A stretch of 64,000 nt of DNA, taken from NCBI GenBank assembly GCA_028023455.1, contig JAQFVV010006200.1, forward strand, positions 941,238 to 1,005,237. Direction: 5' to 3'. This DNA comes from Epiperipatus broadwayi. Its lineage: Eukaryota; Onychophora; Udeonychophora; Euonychophora; Peripatidae. Below the pieces are notes generated by a model that worked only from the letters and a program-made list of their open reading frames with translations, did not search any database and was not told the origin of the DNA. Shown piece after piece: positions 48,496 to 61,029 of this stretch; positions within the stretch are counted from its first letter, which is position 1, and every line of letters starts with the position of its first letter. Made by a program: the position numbers and the translations under genes.

Positions 48496-50044
48496 ATTAT
48501 AATACAATTAGATTTACATTTTCATGAGCTTTAATATTATTATATAACTGAATGAATTTGCTCATAATTGTCTATGCCTAGTTTATGCTATTTGATTATA
48601 GATCTGCTTTAATTATTAGTGGGAGTGATAATAATGACATATAAAGAATATAGTATTTAAAACAAGCATGAATAACTAATGTATTCTCTATATAGATAAT
48701 TTGCCAATCAATCTGGATTCAAATTCAGATCAATGCTGAAATAATAATAAAAAGAGCGTGATGAACTGATTATGGGCAACCAGAATTTAGATACCTTTGC
48801 GTATATAGAACACATAACCCTGGGTCCCTGCGTCTCATATATGTATCTTTCTCAGGGGATTTGTACCAAGTACCGGTTCCCTTTAACCAAACTCATTGCT
48901 GTGATAGAGGAGGCCTTTTTAGTCCAGCTGATCGAGCAATTTATTTGAAGTGGGAGTCTTACACTCTGGGTGAGTCTCATGCTCCATTAATAAGAATGCA
49001 GAATGGGTTGGTGCATACCAATCACCATCTGAGGAAGATAATTGCCTGAACTAAATGTACTGGTGTAGCCCTAACGTGTAATCCCAGTAAAGAAATACAG
49101 CAACAAGTAAGTTATGCCGCCATATCATTTCAAAAGGACACATATGCACCGCTGACAACATAATCATATTAAAAATTAAGACGCTAATTCTAGTTTCCTT
49201 CATGAAACTACTCAGTATCAGTTCATATAGTAGTATTTTTAATTATACTAGTAAAGAATATTTATGAATCCAGTTATAAGGCTATCTATATAGGCTTTTA
49301 TTGATTTAAGGAGGATTACCATAATCAAAGGGAAATTACAATATAAAATTACAGATTTATGCTGCATTTTATCATCCAACTGGATATTCCTTAAATATCA
49401 TATTTTAAAACAAATCTGACCGATAAATTTCCAGTTACATCTCAATCAAAAGATTTTATCCATTTCAAAATGGGGTTTTTTAGTTTGTGCATTAATCCAC
49501 ATGAAATTACATATATATGCGAAATGACATATATATGCGTGAGAATCTAGATTTATTTCTCACTAATCATTTAATTACGAATAAAACCCAGTTTTGGAAA
49601 CACATAGCATAAACAATAAAATAAGTAAAAGTTATAAGATTAGGCATAGATTTAGGAAATGCAATATATATATAAGATTTCACGCTAGTGAAATCTGAAA
49701 TTTGATTTTAGCATATTTTAAAACATTTCAGTAAAGCTATTTGATATTTGACTGATTTAGTTTATGAGCTATAAGTTGTTTATAATTAACGAACGCAAAC
49801 ATTATCGTTAACTTAAATTATATAAAACAATTGGGAATTTTGATTATTACTCTATAATAGATTATTTAACAAAAGTTACTAAACATTGAATATGAATGAT
49901 TTTAAACAATTAAATTAATTACGTAAAACTAAATCAATCAGATATAGGTAAACCAAGACATAAGATATTTGACTTAATAAATTAAATGTTTTCATCAAGT
50001 TAATATGCAACTCAAAATATAGGTAGGGAAACAATTTAAATTTG

Positions 50045-50200
50045 GAACTACTCAGAAAATAAATTTAGAAAAACTTATGAAATAATTCAGCAAAACTTAG
50101 GAAACAATTCAGAAAAACTTCAGAAATAATTTAGGGAATTTCTGAGACAATTTAGGCAAGACTTTGAATAAAATTAAGAAAAATAAAAATACATTTAGAA
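50045..50200 (+). repeat. Degenerate short tandem repeat, period about 22 bp
   Basis: Variants of AATTCAGAAAAACTTAGGAA recur (50065, 50085, 50107, 50130, 50150), the last ones strongly drifted. Confidence 0.55.
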
Positions 50201-50786
50201 CAAGTTTAGTTACATTATTTTTACAATTATTATGGCCATTACTTTAAAATTTGCTAGCATTTTTGAAGGAGTTTAACTGAAGATGTAATATTTGAAGGAA
50301 TTATTACCATGATTCTTCTCTTCTCTGCTGTCTGGTTATCTTTTGGTCTTTAGTACATCTTAAGGTGGTTACGGCTGTTTCTCCATCTCCTTCGGCTTAA
50401 GGTAGCTTTCCATTGGATGGAAAGACAAGATTTCGAGCCTATTACCCCAACATGCTGGTTATTAAAAATCTCTTCTATACTTTATTAAAGTTACAAGTCT
50501 GAATGAATGCCGAATTGAAGAATCTAAAATGGCTGCTGTAGATTATATACCGCTATCCCCCCTCTCTTTTGTTATATTATTTTCTTAGATAAGTTTTCTT
50601 AGCTTGTTTGCTTATTTCAAGCAATCGTGGGAGCCTGCTGTGTCAACTTTTAATTTGGTCAAAAAAAACTGAGTGACACGCCGTAATTTATTCAATCTTT
50701 TATTTTAATTTCAATTTTAATTCTAAATATAAATTTGGTCAATCTTATATCGGGAAAGATTAACTTTTCTGGCGCTGCTTAGGCTG

Positions 50787-50840
50787 GAAAACAAATCGGT
50801 TATTATATACAGTGAAAACAAATCGGTTATTATATACAGT
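50787..50840 (+). repeat. 27-bp perfect tandem duplication
   Basis: Two identical 27-bp units starting GAAAACAAATCGG and ending TATATACAGT. The identity implies recent slippage or duplication. Confidence 0.9.
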
Positions 50841-50855
50841 AACTGACCGTTTTAA

Positions 50856-52061
50856 TTTACTAATATATGCAGAATTATGAAATTTCAAATATAACTAACT
50901 TAATAAATATTTAAAAATAAAGAAATCTTAATGTTTTAAATCCTATTAACATTAATTTTCTAGCATATATGTAGTCTAAAGTTACACATACAACTCGTTT
51001 TTCATTTATTTATTACTGGAATATATATATATGTACGTATTTTAGAGATTCATAAATATCAATACAATTTTCTCTCTATGTAGAGATATATGCACACAAA
51101 CATGATTACATTTGTTTAAATTTAAATTTAGGCGGGTTTTTATAGTAATATTAATAAGATATACGAGAATTTGGTTGTGTATATATATAACAGAATACTA
51201 CTATAGTATATAGTAGGTGAAACAGTTTGATTGTACAAGCTCACTGTTTCAATATATATATATATTGTAAGGAAAAGTTAGATTCAAAGAAGATCTCATG
51301 GCTACAATGTGGGATTCAAATTTGATGTGACATCAAAAAGTTTTATGCAGACACAAATCAACTAAATTTCAAGATTTTTCAAGAGTATGAAACCTATGGT
51401 CAACCTATCCAAACTAGTGCTGATTAGAATCAATAGTTGGCTATTGTTCACTATAAAATTAAAGAAGAAAACTCCAATTTTTTACCAGCAGGCTAATTGG
51501 TGAGTTTGGAGAATAATAACTACTGCTAAACAATATAGACAAATTTTATTCCTACAGTAAGCTATTCAAAATTGTTATTTTTTTTATTATTATAAAATAA
51601 AGATAAACTTATGATAGAATAAAGAAAATGTTAAGTTGGAAAAATAGCTATAAAATTTATTCTGAAGTTCATACAGAATTATATAGAAAATAGAATTTTA
51701 TTTTGAATAATCATTTAATTCTGGGAAAGCAGATGTTGCTGACAGCAAATGACTTTGCAAAATTTGAACACAGACAATACTTATTAATTAGGGATCTAGA
51801 TAAGAAATTGTAGTAAATTTTAACTATATGGTAACCTTCCACTCTATCACTATCTGCAGTTGAAATAAGTTAGTTTGACAAATTATTAAACAAAACTTAG
51901 AAATTCATAAATTTGAATTCATATGCACATCCAGGGGTACAAATTTTAACACAAATTATTTCTCAGCAACAATTTTCTTATCTAGCCTACTCAGCCAGAC
52001 ATATGTTGTATTATTTCTCTCTTTTATATTTATTACTATTCTATCTTTCTTATAACTAATA
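50856..52061. other. AT-rich stretch without gene
   Basis: Nothing recognisable, apart from a short hairpin TGAAACAGT...ACTGTTTCA at 51219-51252. Confidence 0.6.
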
Positions 52062-52345
52062 TTTTTTAACATCACATGATCATCATTTCCTATGCTTACA
52101 CAAGCTGTTAATATAATAGCAAACTCTCCATATAGTACTGTCATCCAGTACTAGCCTTAATAATCATTGGATAAAATCCTTATCTAGTGCCTATTTATCC
52201 AACATAGAAGCTAGAAACTAATTTAAGAATACTGAATTAGTAGGGACTAGATGGGGATTTTATGCACAGTTCTTCTTGCATTCATTGATTACCAAGGCTT
52301 GCACTGGGTGGCACTACTATATGAATAGTTTGCTACTGTATTATT
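52062..52345. mobile_element. Family A palindromic copy 5, decayed
   Basis: The leader AACATCACATGATCATCATT, then AGCAAACTCTCCATATAGTA (left arm), ATCCTTATCTAGTGCCTATT, a decayed core AGAAGCTAGAAACTAATTTA, and the right arm AGTAGGGACTAGATGGGGAT through GGTGGCACTACTATATGAAT and AGTTTGCTA. CTGATGA is missing. Confidence 0.75.
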
Positions 52346-53782
52346 TTTTTGTTTACTATTTTTGTTGATGTCTAAATAAATATTTACATATTTTAAAATA
52401 AAGAATATTGTAGGGATAGGTGTTTATGTTATAGGACTGTATGCTCTTTTTTGAATCTATGATTAGAGCCAAATGACAACAGATACAGAGGGGTTGCTAT
52501 ATCTAGAAAAAGTCTTTCATTATCATTTAAATTCATATTATGCAGCACATATGGATACATGAAAATGGCAACCTATAGTAAAATACAGCCATTAATGACT
52601 GAAATAGACTTTTTTTTTTAAAAAAAAGTGAGATTTGTATATTATAAACCAAGATATAAAAAAATATTTGCGTAGACATTTTCATTTGAGTTAAACTCAT
52701 AATTATAAGTTGATACCCGACTGTCACTTTGTACTCATTAACACCTTTTTTTTTAAATAATAATGTTGTATAATTATAGCCCCCACACATAATATCATAA
52801 TACAAGACACATCATCCTTTGTTTCATTATAAGCATTTAACAGCAAAAAAAAAAAAAGCTTTGTAATCACTGCGGATCCTCCAGTTAGAACTGAAGAGAT
52901 ATCACTTCGTTTTCTTTACTATTATTATTAACTACTAGCAGAAATATTTCTTTGCAGGTGATAGTCAATAGTCTGACTAAGTTCCATCTTTTTCTTCTCA
53001 ATTTATTAGATTAAAGATGAATAGCAGTTCTGATTTGTTTTTAACCAAGTCATGAACGTCTTTGCGGTGAAGACAAAAATTAAATTACATTCTGCATTAA
53101 TAATAGAACACGGTGGAATCGACTTTCATTCATCAATAAAACATCACCTTTTAGCTAATACATTGTGTGTACATATATATATAGACGTGTGTCTAGCATT
53201 TACTGGTTTATTTGCACAGTAAAATATCATCTCTTTACGTATATATTAATAAATGGACTGAGTTAAAGTGATAAATGTAAAGTAATTTAGCACACCCTAG
53301 CGTATTTTTACAATTTTTATTATATCTTAATTAATCGATGCTATTAGTTTCTCAACGAATTTCAAATAATGGGTGGGATTGATTCAAGTTTAGTCGGTTA
53401 GATTGAGATTGTTTCTCTTCTTCTTTTTCCTATTAAGTTAATCGCATATGTAGCCAATATTTACTTGGATATTATCTAATTGTGAATAAAGAGAATTATA
53501 AAATAATTTTATTAGTATTTTTTTTATATATTAAAAGAAAAAAGCATGCAGTATGCTTGTGGCAACAATGTCAAAATTTAAAGCATAACGAGTCAAGTTC
53601 TAAATGGATTGTTATATTCAATTTCAAGTATCAAATAATAGTATTAAAAAGAGAATTATGATCGATTTACAATTCTGCAATACATTAACTCTTATAAGAT
53701 TATTTAAAACTTAATAAACTATTAAAAATAAAAGATCATATTATATACAACAGATATCAGAGGACAATTACTAAACAAAGAA
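52346..53782. other. AT-rich stretch without gene
   Basis: Nothing recognisable. Apparent frames on the minus strand are low-complexity. Confidence 0.6.
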
Positions 53783-53945
53783 GCACATGATCACCATCTC
53801 TTATACTAGCACATAATTGTTTATAAACAAGGCATTAGATAGGGATTTTATGCACAAGTCCTCTGGCATTCATTGATTATTCTGGTTGGCACAGGGTGGC
53901 ACTACTGTATGGAGAGTTTTGCCTTGTTTATAAACAAAGCAGATA
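53783..53945 (+). repeat. Family A internally deleted copy 6
   Basis: Leader CACATGATCACCATCTCTTA, then the distal arm from GGCATTAGATAGGGATTTTA to GGAGAGTTTTGCC. The 14-bp palindromic direct repeat TTGTTTATAAACAA occurs at 53817-53830 and 53924-53937, bracketing the distal arm. It may be a target-site duplication of that arm alone. Confidence 0.7.
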
Positions 53946-54342
53946 TTAACATTAATGACTATTTGTTTATACTACATTAGAAACATCAATAAAATAAAAT
54001 GTGGTGTATATTTGACTATGAGCAGAAAATTTATAAGTTATATTACATACTAGCCCTGTTATAATTTAACAGTGCTAGAATAATACCCTGGAAAGCTAAA
54101 ACATTTTAAATCAAGCTGTCTCTCACTTCTGTGCTTGAAGATCACATGACTTTTTGAATTACTAATCATTTGTCCGTTTATTTAACTGTACACCGTGAGC
54201 ATCCCCTACTCTTAGAAGTATTCATTGATCACTACATAGTTTAACATCTTCTAATATTAGCGTGAAGTAAATTTTTAATATTTCATAAGTGTTAATAAGA
54301 TTATTAAAAGTAATGGTTGTAAAGTGAATGATTTAATATATA

Positions 54343-54455
54343 GCTCTCATTCCAGGACACTTAAGATTGGCCTATATAAGTGCATTTAGGTTTGAAAATA
54401 AGATGGTCATTCTTATTTTCCCAAAGTCTTTATCTTGTGACTGGAATGAGAGTAT
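54343..54455. repeat. Small inverted-repeat element
   Basis: Terminal inverted repeats CTCTCATTCCA (54345-54355) and TGGAATGAGAG (54441-54451). An inner hairpin GAAAATAAG...CTTATTTTC lies at about 54395-54421. It is about 110 bp, non-coding, and seen once in this window. Confidence 0.5.
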
Positions 54456-54683
54456 CCTTGCATTTAACATAACTGATTTAATATTGTAGTATGGACCAAG
54501 TGAGGAGGGATTATTACCATCTAAATAGAATTACAATCTGACACTGCACAAGTAAAATTCATTGATCTTTACATAATTTTATTTATAATAACATTAATAT
54601 TATGATATTGGAGAATTATTTTTGAGACCCAGTGATAATAAAAAAAAAATGAATATAATTTTTAAAAAATTGTTTTAATTAAA

Positions 54684-55252
54684 AGGGATTTAATCTCAGA
54701 TTTTTAAGCTTCCTACAGCTATCCACTCCATCTTTTACAACTGATACACATGACCACATACATGTAAAAATAATCTTCAGTATTAGTATTTTGTGCTGAA
54801 TCGTCACTCATCAGTTGGTCCAGATCATCATCTCCCACACACATATATAATCAATTCTCAGTTTATATTAAGATAGAAAATCTTCAAACTTTAAATAGAT
54901 ATGCTTCAATCTTCTCGACCCTCCAACTCTTCAGCCATCCAGATAGAAAATCTTCAAACTTTAATGGACAGGCTTCGATCTTCTCAATTCTTCAGCTATT
55001 CATGAATGGCTGAGTTGGAGAAAGGAGAAGATTGAAGCCTGTCCATTAAAGTTTGAAAATTTATCTTAATATAAACACAACACTGATTTTATATATATAT
55101 GAGAGATGATGATTTGGACCAAGAGTGCTGGTTCAGCACAATATATATATATATATATATTGGAGGTTATCTTTTTCAAATGTACGTGGTCATGTGTATC
55201 AGTTGTACAACATGGTGTGGATAGGAGGAGGGAGCTTGAAAGTCTGAGTTAA
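54684..55252. mobile_element. Family C palindromic element, copy 2
   Basis: Arms from GGGATTTAATCTCAG to the centre near 55000 and back to AGCTTGAAAGTCTGAGTTAA. The left arm has an internal tandem duplication of the CAGATAGAAAATCTTCAAAC segment (54873 and 54940). The left ribozyme-like core (minus, near 54789-54818) has lost the G of GAAA, and stem II is mismatched. The right arm has lost CTGAT and GAAA. A (TA)n has expanded at 55139-55160. Confidence 0.8.
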
Positions 55253-55373
55253 TCCTGTTGGTGTTAATTTCTGAATAAGTAGATTTTTTAAACAACTACT
55301 TTTCTTAATTTCTTAATGTATGGTAATTGTGTTACCAAATAATAAAGATGTATATGAATATGCACTGCCAATT

Positions 55374-56396
55374 TTCTTTGGATTTATACATTATAAAAAT
55401 ATTTAATTCTATAAGCATTTCCAGATTGATTAAAACTTTGAATCATCAAAATATAGATCTGGGATATTGAGATTTTCTGAAGAGTACTTATAAAATACAC
55501 CCAGTAATAATTAGAATAAACAATGACCTTAAGAAGATTAACATTGACAATTGTATAACAGGGTGTTCTATATTTATCAAACTCTTTATAGTCATTTTAC
55601 AATAAGTATTATGTGAATGAAAACAGGATGATAAAGGAATAAAAATATGTGAAGATTATTGAAGTCATCTAAATTTTGAAGTTGATGTAATTGATTTTGC
55701 AAATAATGCTTCAGAACTTTAAAAAATGTTAGCAAGAGTTATCAGATGAAAACAGAAAAATAAACTAAAGATAAATACTAAAAAACCTAAAATAATATTC
55801 ACTGGTTTAATACAGAAGAAAATAAAGACTAATAATCATGAATTAAAATAAGTTAGCTATTTAAATATCTTGGTTAGATTATTAATGTAGATGAAAATAT
55901 AATGAATGAAAATATTCATAGGATTAGACTTGAATGGAATGTTTTCAGCAGAAAAAAATTAGTACTGAAAGAATTAAGTTTACATGTTTGAAAAGAAATA
56001 TTTTTAATAAAAGTATTTCACTATCTCTTATATATGGATCTGAAACTTGGATACTTAACAGAAGAACAACAGAAACATTTCAGACCACATAATTATGGAG
56101 AGATATATGTTGGTAGTAGTAAGGAAAGGGATTAAAAACACATTCATGAGAGTATCGCTGAGATCATTGAAAGAAATAAGACAATAAAATAGAGCTGAGT
56201 GTGACATATTTTAAAAGAAATGGAAAAAAATGATCAGTTAAAACTGGATCCAAAGGCATTGTAATATCTGAATAGATATTGTATGTGATATGGATGACTG
56301 AATTAATAGTTTTCTGGAGTGATGTGGAAAAGAAAAGCAATGAAGGATTAAATTTAAAAAGATATTCATCCTGCAGTAGGTTGATGATGATCCACA
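55374..56396 (+). pseudogene. RTE-like LINE, 3' half of reverse transcriptase (copy 4)
   Basis: Collinear with copy 1 (13724-14782) from the start at the motif A region to the (GAT)n end (GATGATGAT, 56383-56391). Recognisable pieces include FANNASEL, YKWLG-like segments, MCLKRNIF, YGSETWILNRRTT and WMTELI. It has more stops and indels than the minus-strand copy 2. The shared 5' truncation point with copy 1, near 13724 and 55374, is notable. Confidence 0.75.
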
Positions 56397-56447
56397 AATA
56401 TATGCTTATAATATTAGAGCATAATATAATGCTATAATATACAAAAT

Positions 56448-57188
56448 TTATAATACAAAATATATGTACAACTGTATTAGAAAATAGTTTTAAATTATAT
56501 AATTAGCAAGGTATGTCTAGCATGCTTTTGATTACTTAACAGTGATCATAATCATGGCACTGACTGAGAGAAGAAATTGTGGTATTTATTTGAGGATAAT
56601 TTGCATATTTGAATGGTAAATGAATTATTTGTTGGCCAATTTATGAAAGAGGGATGCAGGAATCTTTGTTGATTGCATGTTTATCTCTGACAATGTGCCA
56701 GGTCTCTTTCATTTTGTACCTGACACCATTATGGTTAGAGGAGACAATCCTGGCAGAGGTACGTTCAAAGGTGTGACCTAAGTTAGATTCATGCTCATAG
56801 AAAATAGATTTTGCATCGGTATGTGTTTAGCTTGGTTATATAAATATCTGTGTTGCACAATATGGATGGATAAATTGGGGCATAATTCAACACAAAGAGA
56901 AAGAGGCCTAGAACATTGCCAGAGATAAGCATTCAGTCAACAAAAAATATTCATGCATCCCTCTTTCAAAAATGGCCAACATAAATAATTCAGTCACTAT
57001 TCAAATAGGCAAATTTTCTATTGTGATTTATTCTTTAATAAATACCACAATTTCTTCTCATGATCAGTGCCATAATTATGACTATTACTGTTAAGTAGTC
57101 AAAAGCACGCTAGGCATACTTTGGTAATTATATAATATAAAGTTTTTCTTTAAATATGGTTGTATGTATATTTTGTATTACAATTTCC
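56448..57188. mobile_element. Large palindromic element, unnamed family
   Basis: Arms of about 285 bp (56448-56730 and 56893-57188) are inverted and collinear over their length. Landmarks are ACAAAATATATGTACAAC with its reverse, GCATGCTTTTGATTACTTAA with its reverse at 57085, AGAAGAAATTGTGGTATTTA with its reverse, and GAAAGAGGGATGCA with its reverse. The 160-bp centre is unique. No coding capacity and no ribozyme-like core were found. Confidence 0.85.
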
Positions 57189-58694
57189 GAGATAAAGCTC
57201 ACCGAATTCTTAAAATTTATTATATTGGTTTTTAGCTAGATTTTCGCACTTTGGGAATACTAAAAGCAAGCTAAAAATCAATCTTGTACATTTTGTGAAT
57301 CACTACTTGTTAATGATTTTACAATATATAAATAATATAAGGATTAGTATTATATATAATTCGCCATTGTTTTGTTTGCATGTTTACTTCTATGTATTTT
57401 AAACATATATAAATACATACAGTGTCATATTTACAACAAAGCAATGAGACATTTATTAGTGTTTTCATAGCTTGTCATTCATTTTCTTTAAGAAAGTAAT
57501 GTTTGGATCCCAAATATGAGTTCTAAGTATAACTTTATAAAGTTAAAACAAAGGGATACAATTGAATAATTGTTGTTGCATAAAACTATAATTATACTTT
57601 AATAATAAAACTACCATAAGAATCTATTTATATAACTCTATCATAAAAAACATTTCAACTTATTCATTAATTGAAATATTATAAACATTACATGATTACT
57701 GTTTGATAGAATTCTACTCCAACTGGTGACAAATTTTAGCAAGGTAAAACTAATTAAAAATGATTTATAATCACCTATAAAGCAAATTATCAAACATTCT
57801 GCATAGCAAACAATTAACTATGATACCCCAGCGCAGGTGTATAAAGTTCGGTTATAATATTTTTTATTAATTTGTACAATACATTAATTATTATCAATAC
57901 ATCATATTTACTTCATTTATTTATTAGACAAAGTTCTCTTCTACGTAAAAGCTTTTTTATATTCTAAAATGTCATTTAATTATTATATTGATTTCTAATT
58001 TCAGATTAATAAACTTTATATTAGATTAAAACTTATCTCTGTATATATCTATTATTATGTCAATAAAAACTTTCCTACAATATTTGGATTTTTTTTTTTT
58101 TTAAGGAAAAGTAAGATTACGATATGTTAATTTTACTTGATACGAATTTGAATATACGTACATAAATATACTTATACATGGATAAAATCTTTATTATTTG
58201 CATATTCGTTCATCAAATCCTTGTGCATTTAAGGTTACATTATTGTGAAACTTCAATTCATGAAGAAAAAGTTCAAGTGAAAATCTAATTAAATAATCGA
58301 ATGTTAAATTCACTACCTGAAAGCAGGTAGAATAACTCGTCAAAATAGTACTATGGCCAAATAATATTTATTCCAGGTTGTAGTTTGACACTATCATTTC
58401 CTCTTAATATTTAGGTTTATAAACTTTAATGATGCCTCTCTGCGTTATTAAAAAATATAAAATAACATTTTTTAAAAATAAAATATACTGAAATATTATA
58501 GTAAGAAAATCTATACCTTAATTGCAGCTACGAATACAAGTAAAATCTAAAATGCAGAAGGGCACAATAACTTATTATTATTATTTTTTTTAACAAAAAC
58601 TTTCATCAACTACCCTGGGTACCAATATGTCTATAAAATTCAATCTTTAAAAATGTGATATATATATAATTATTAAATAACAGTATATAGATAT
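57189..58694. other. AT-rich stretch without gene
   Basis: A family A-like leader trace (AAACATTACATGATTACTGT) is at 57684-57703, and a perfect 7-bp hairpin CTACCTG-AAAG-CAGGTAG at 58312-58329. No gene. Confidence 0.55.
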
Positions 58695-58935
58695 ATATGT
58701 AATTTAGATGGAAGAAAACTTCCACCTGCCCTGTGAATAGATAGCACTTCATAACAATAAATGTTTTAATAGAATGAGTAACTCATTCTTAAATATACTT
58801 TTAAAATCTACTATTTAATAGTAAACTTTAAGAATGAATGGCCAGTTATTCTTTTAAACCATTTATTGAAGTAAAAAGGCATCTATCTATTCATAGTGCA
58901 CGAGTAGAAATGTAGCTTAATTCCATCTAGACTTA
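58695..58935. mobile_element. Palindromic element beside family C copy 3
   Basis: Arms of about 100 bp (58698-58797 and 58820-58932) pair in reverse. TGTGAATAGATAG matches CTATCTATTCATAG, ATAACAATAAATG matches its reverse near 58860, and GTAACTCATTCTTAAA matches TTTAAGAATGAATGGC. The outer right end abuts the family C element. Confidence 0.65.
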
Positions 58936-58944
58936 AATGTGTAT

Positions 58945-59603
58945 ATATAGGGGATTTGAACTCAGACTTTCAAGCCCCCTTCAACCATCCACACTATCTC
59001 ATACTACTGATACACATGACCCCACACACGCAGAAAAGATAAATAGTCACCAATATATGTATTTCGTGCTGAACCAGCACTCATCAGTTGGTCCAGATTA
59101 TCGTCTCCCATACATATATACAATCAGTGCTCAGTTTTATATTAAGATAGCACATTCTTATACTTCAATGGACAGGCTTCAATCTACTCCAACCTCCTAC
59201 TCTTCAGCCATCCATACCATTGAAAATCTGATGATAGAATTTCCAAATTCCATACTGATGCCAATATTGTTATCATGCTCATATTGACTTCAAGTCACTC
59301 TGACCCCTCATGTATAGGTCAGTATGGGCATAATAACAATATTGGTATCAGCATGGGATTTGGGAATTCTATCAGATTTACAATTGTATGGATGGCTGAA
59401 GAATTGGTCCATTGAAGTATAAGGATTTGCTATCTTAATATAAAACTGAGCACTGATTGTATATATGTATGGGAGATGATAATCTGGGCCAACTGATGAG
59501 TTCTGGTTCTTTCTGCATGTGTGTGGTCATGTGCATCAGTAGTATGAGATTGTGTGGATGGTTGAAGTGGCTTGAAAGTCTGAGTGCAAATCCCCTATAT
59601 TTA
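58945..59603. mobile_element. Family C palindromic element, copy 3 (best preserved)
   Basis: Terminal inverted repeats TATAGGGGATTTGAACTCAG and its reverse at 59582-59603. Arms of about 320 bp are collinear through CATACTACTGATACACATGA, the ribozyme segment, CTTCAATGGACAGGCTTC, and the centre (TGACCCCTCATGTATAGGTC near 59300). The left arm has an intact hammerhead-like core. The right arm lost the GAAA half by a deletion ending at TTTCTGCATGTG. Confidence 0.9.
59050..59091 (-). ncRNA. Hammerhead ribozyme, complete core (family C)
   Basis: Read on the minus strand: stem I CCAA (59091-59088) with TTGG (59053-59050); CUGAUGA core (59087-59081); stem II GTGCTG-GTT-CAGCAC, six perfect pairs; GAAA (59065-59062); then TACATATA, which gives a minimal stem III (A-U, U-A, A-U with a CA loop) and an AUA cleavage triplet. 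Cleavage would fall between 59054 and 59053. All invariant positions of a type I hammerhead are present. Minimal stem III is known from hammerheads of Penelope-like elements, where the dimeric RNA form is thought to be active. Self-cleavage is inferred, not shown. Confidence 0.8.
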
Positions 59604-59710
59604 CAATTGGGCTCCAGGTATAAGAGTGCCTGATATTTCAAATCTTATGTGTGTGTATATATATATATGTGTAAACATAAAATTAAAATAGATTATTGTA
59701 TAGATAATTA

Positions 59711-59852
59711 AGAGGAGAAAACCATTTTCTCTCAGGCTAGGTATAAATAACCCTCTAAATCTTGGACAAAGGATCAAGAACGTATCCTTTGTTCAACATT
59801 CATAGTGCTATTGGTATACATAATCTGAGGGAAACTAAGTTTCTCCCCTTGA
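59711..59852. repeat. Small palindromic element
   Basis: Arms of about 65 bp (59711-59776 and 59786-59852) pair with some mismatch. AAGAGGAGAAAACC matches its reverse, TTCTCTCAGG matches CTGAGGGAA, and GGACAAAGGAT matches ATCCTTTGTTC. The centre is about 9 bp. Confidence 0.65.
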
Positions 59853-61029
59853 TTATATATATATTTAGATTACATAATCACGATATCTCTAGATCACATT
59901 TAATTAAATAGTAGAGATGTTCCTGCTACTAGACTCCTATGAATGTTTTCTGGCTAATTGATTTCCTGGCAGGAGTGGTTGCATTTACATTATCATTGTA
60001 TTTCAAACATTCTTTGGTTTTGAATTCTAGTTAACTTTCTTGTATTAATATATTGGAAATGACAATACATCAGCAACTAAGTATTAGTGATCTGATGGGG
60101 CACCTAGTGCAAGCCATAAAAATGGTGGTCATCTGAAGTCATAGTTTGATGCAATGGGTGAGTGACAAATCCTGAAGCTCAAAGTCTGTGAATTGCAACT
60201 CAGTTCTATTACTTCCAGTGCTCATATCTTTTAGAAAGTCCAGAGCAATAAACCATTAAATTATTGGATTTCAAGTATTTTTAAGTTCTGAATCCAAGTC
60301 AACTTATTTGCATACTAATTATTAGTTATGTGATTCTTAGTCTTAACATAAGCCATCCCTTCACCCCCCCCCCCCAAAAAAAGAACAAAGCTGTCTACAG
60401 ATAGTTTATAACAATGTACATTTTCTTATTTAATTTTAAAGTTTTGTCAGCCATGTCTAATAAGAAAGTAGGAACACAGAAAAGATTCAGTATTTTTTTA
60501 GAAAAAAGCCAATTGGCTAAAAATTGATCATGAAAATAAATTTGCCATGATATAAAGCTTATTGATTATTTGATATTCATGTAGTTAATTCTAGAAAATA
60601 AATAAGAGTTGGCATTACTAAATATCATCATTATTTGTTATTTTCTCAAAATTGATATTGACACAATACACAATTTTCTCCAAAACTTAATCCTTTGCAC
60701 TATTTTAAAACATTTATAAGTTTTAATTTCTTTTATTTCATCAATTTTTTTCTACTTTACTCTTAACATCCACATATTATTTCAACACAGTACTTCATCA
60801 TTGCCTCTACAAGTTAGTGTCTTCATAATTGTTAAATAAATAATCTCTTTTTAATTATTCTCATCATCATTTCCAATTAGCTAATCCTATTCTTCTAGTT
60901 TAAGTTTTCTATTCTTCCCCAATTCCTTTTCACACTCTTTCCTAATTGTCTGAGTCTCTGCTCTCTATATAGAAAAATTATAAATAAAAGAGTGTGATTC
61001 TTTCTTAAATTTAATATTATTGATAATAA
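59853..61029. other. Stretch without recognisable gene
   Basis: A C-run of 13 at about 60364-60376 is followed by A-rich DNA. 60085-60240 is less AT-biased than its flanks, but I recognise nothing in it. Confidence 0.55.

Larger units (their letters stand above)
47755..50855. other. Unclassified block, distinct composition, possible mobile element
   Basis: Bounded by TGTAACGGTC (47760) and, inverted, GACCGTT (50846-50852), each beside a (TA)-rich tract. The first 250 bp and 48770-49100 are GC-richer than the flanks. Internal features are recurring CGCAGGTGAT motifs (48205-48490), an 18-bp tandem pair (49503-49538), the hairpin GATTTCAC-GCTA-GTGAAATC (49678-49697), a 22-bp-period region (50045-50200) and a 27-bp tandem pair (50787-50840). 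TCTGGCGCTGC at 50768-50778 resembles an LTR-element primer-binding site. I see no transposase or reverse transcriptase. It may be a long LTR, a non-autonomous element or old unique DNA. Confidence 0.4.

Noticed and set aside
55105-55175. Second hammerhead in the right arm of family C copy 2
   Set aside because: CTGAT and the GAAA core are both lost. Only stem II (GTGCTGGTTCAGCAC) remains.
58937-59287. 116-codon frame inside family C (and related frames at 38513-38713, 38951-39208 and 59435-59641)
   Set aside because: They lie entirely within palindromic non-coding arms. Homologous arms do not keep the frame.
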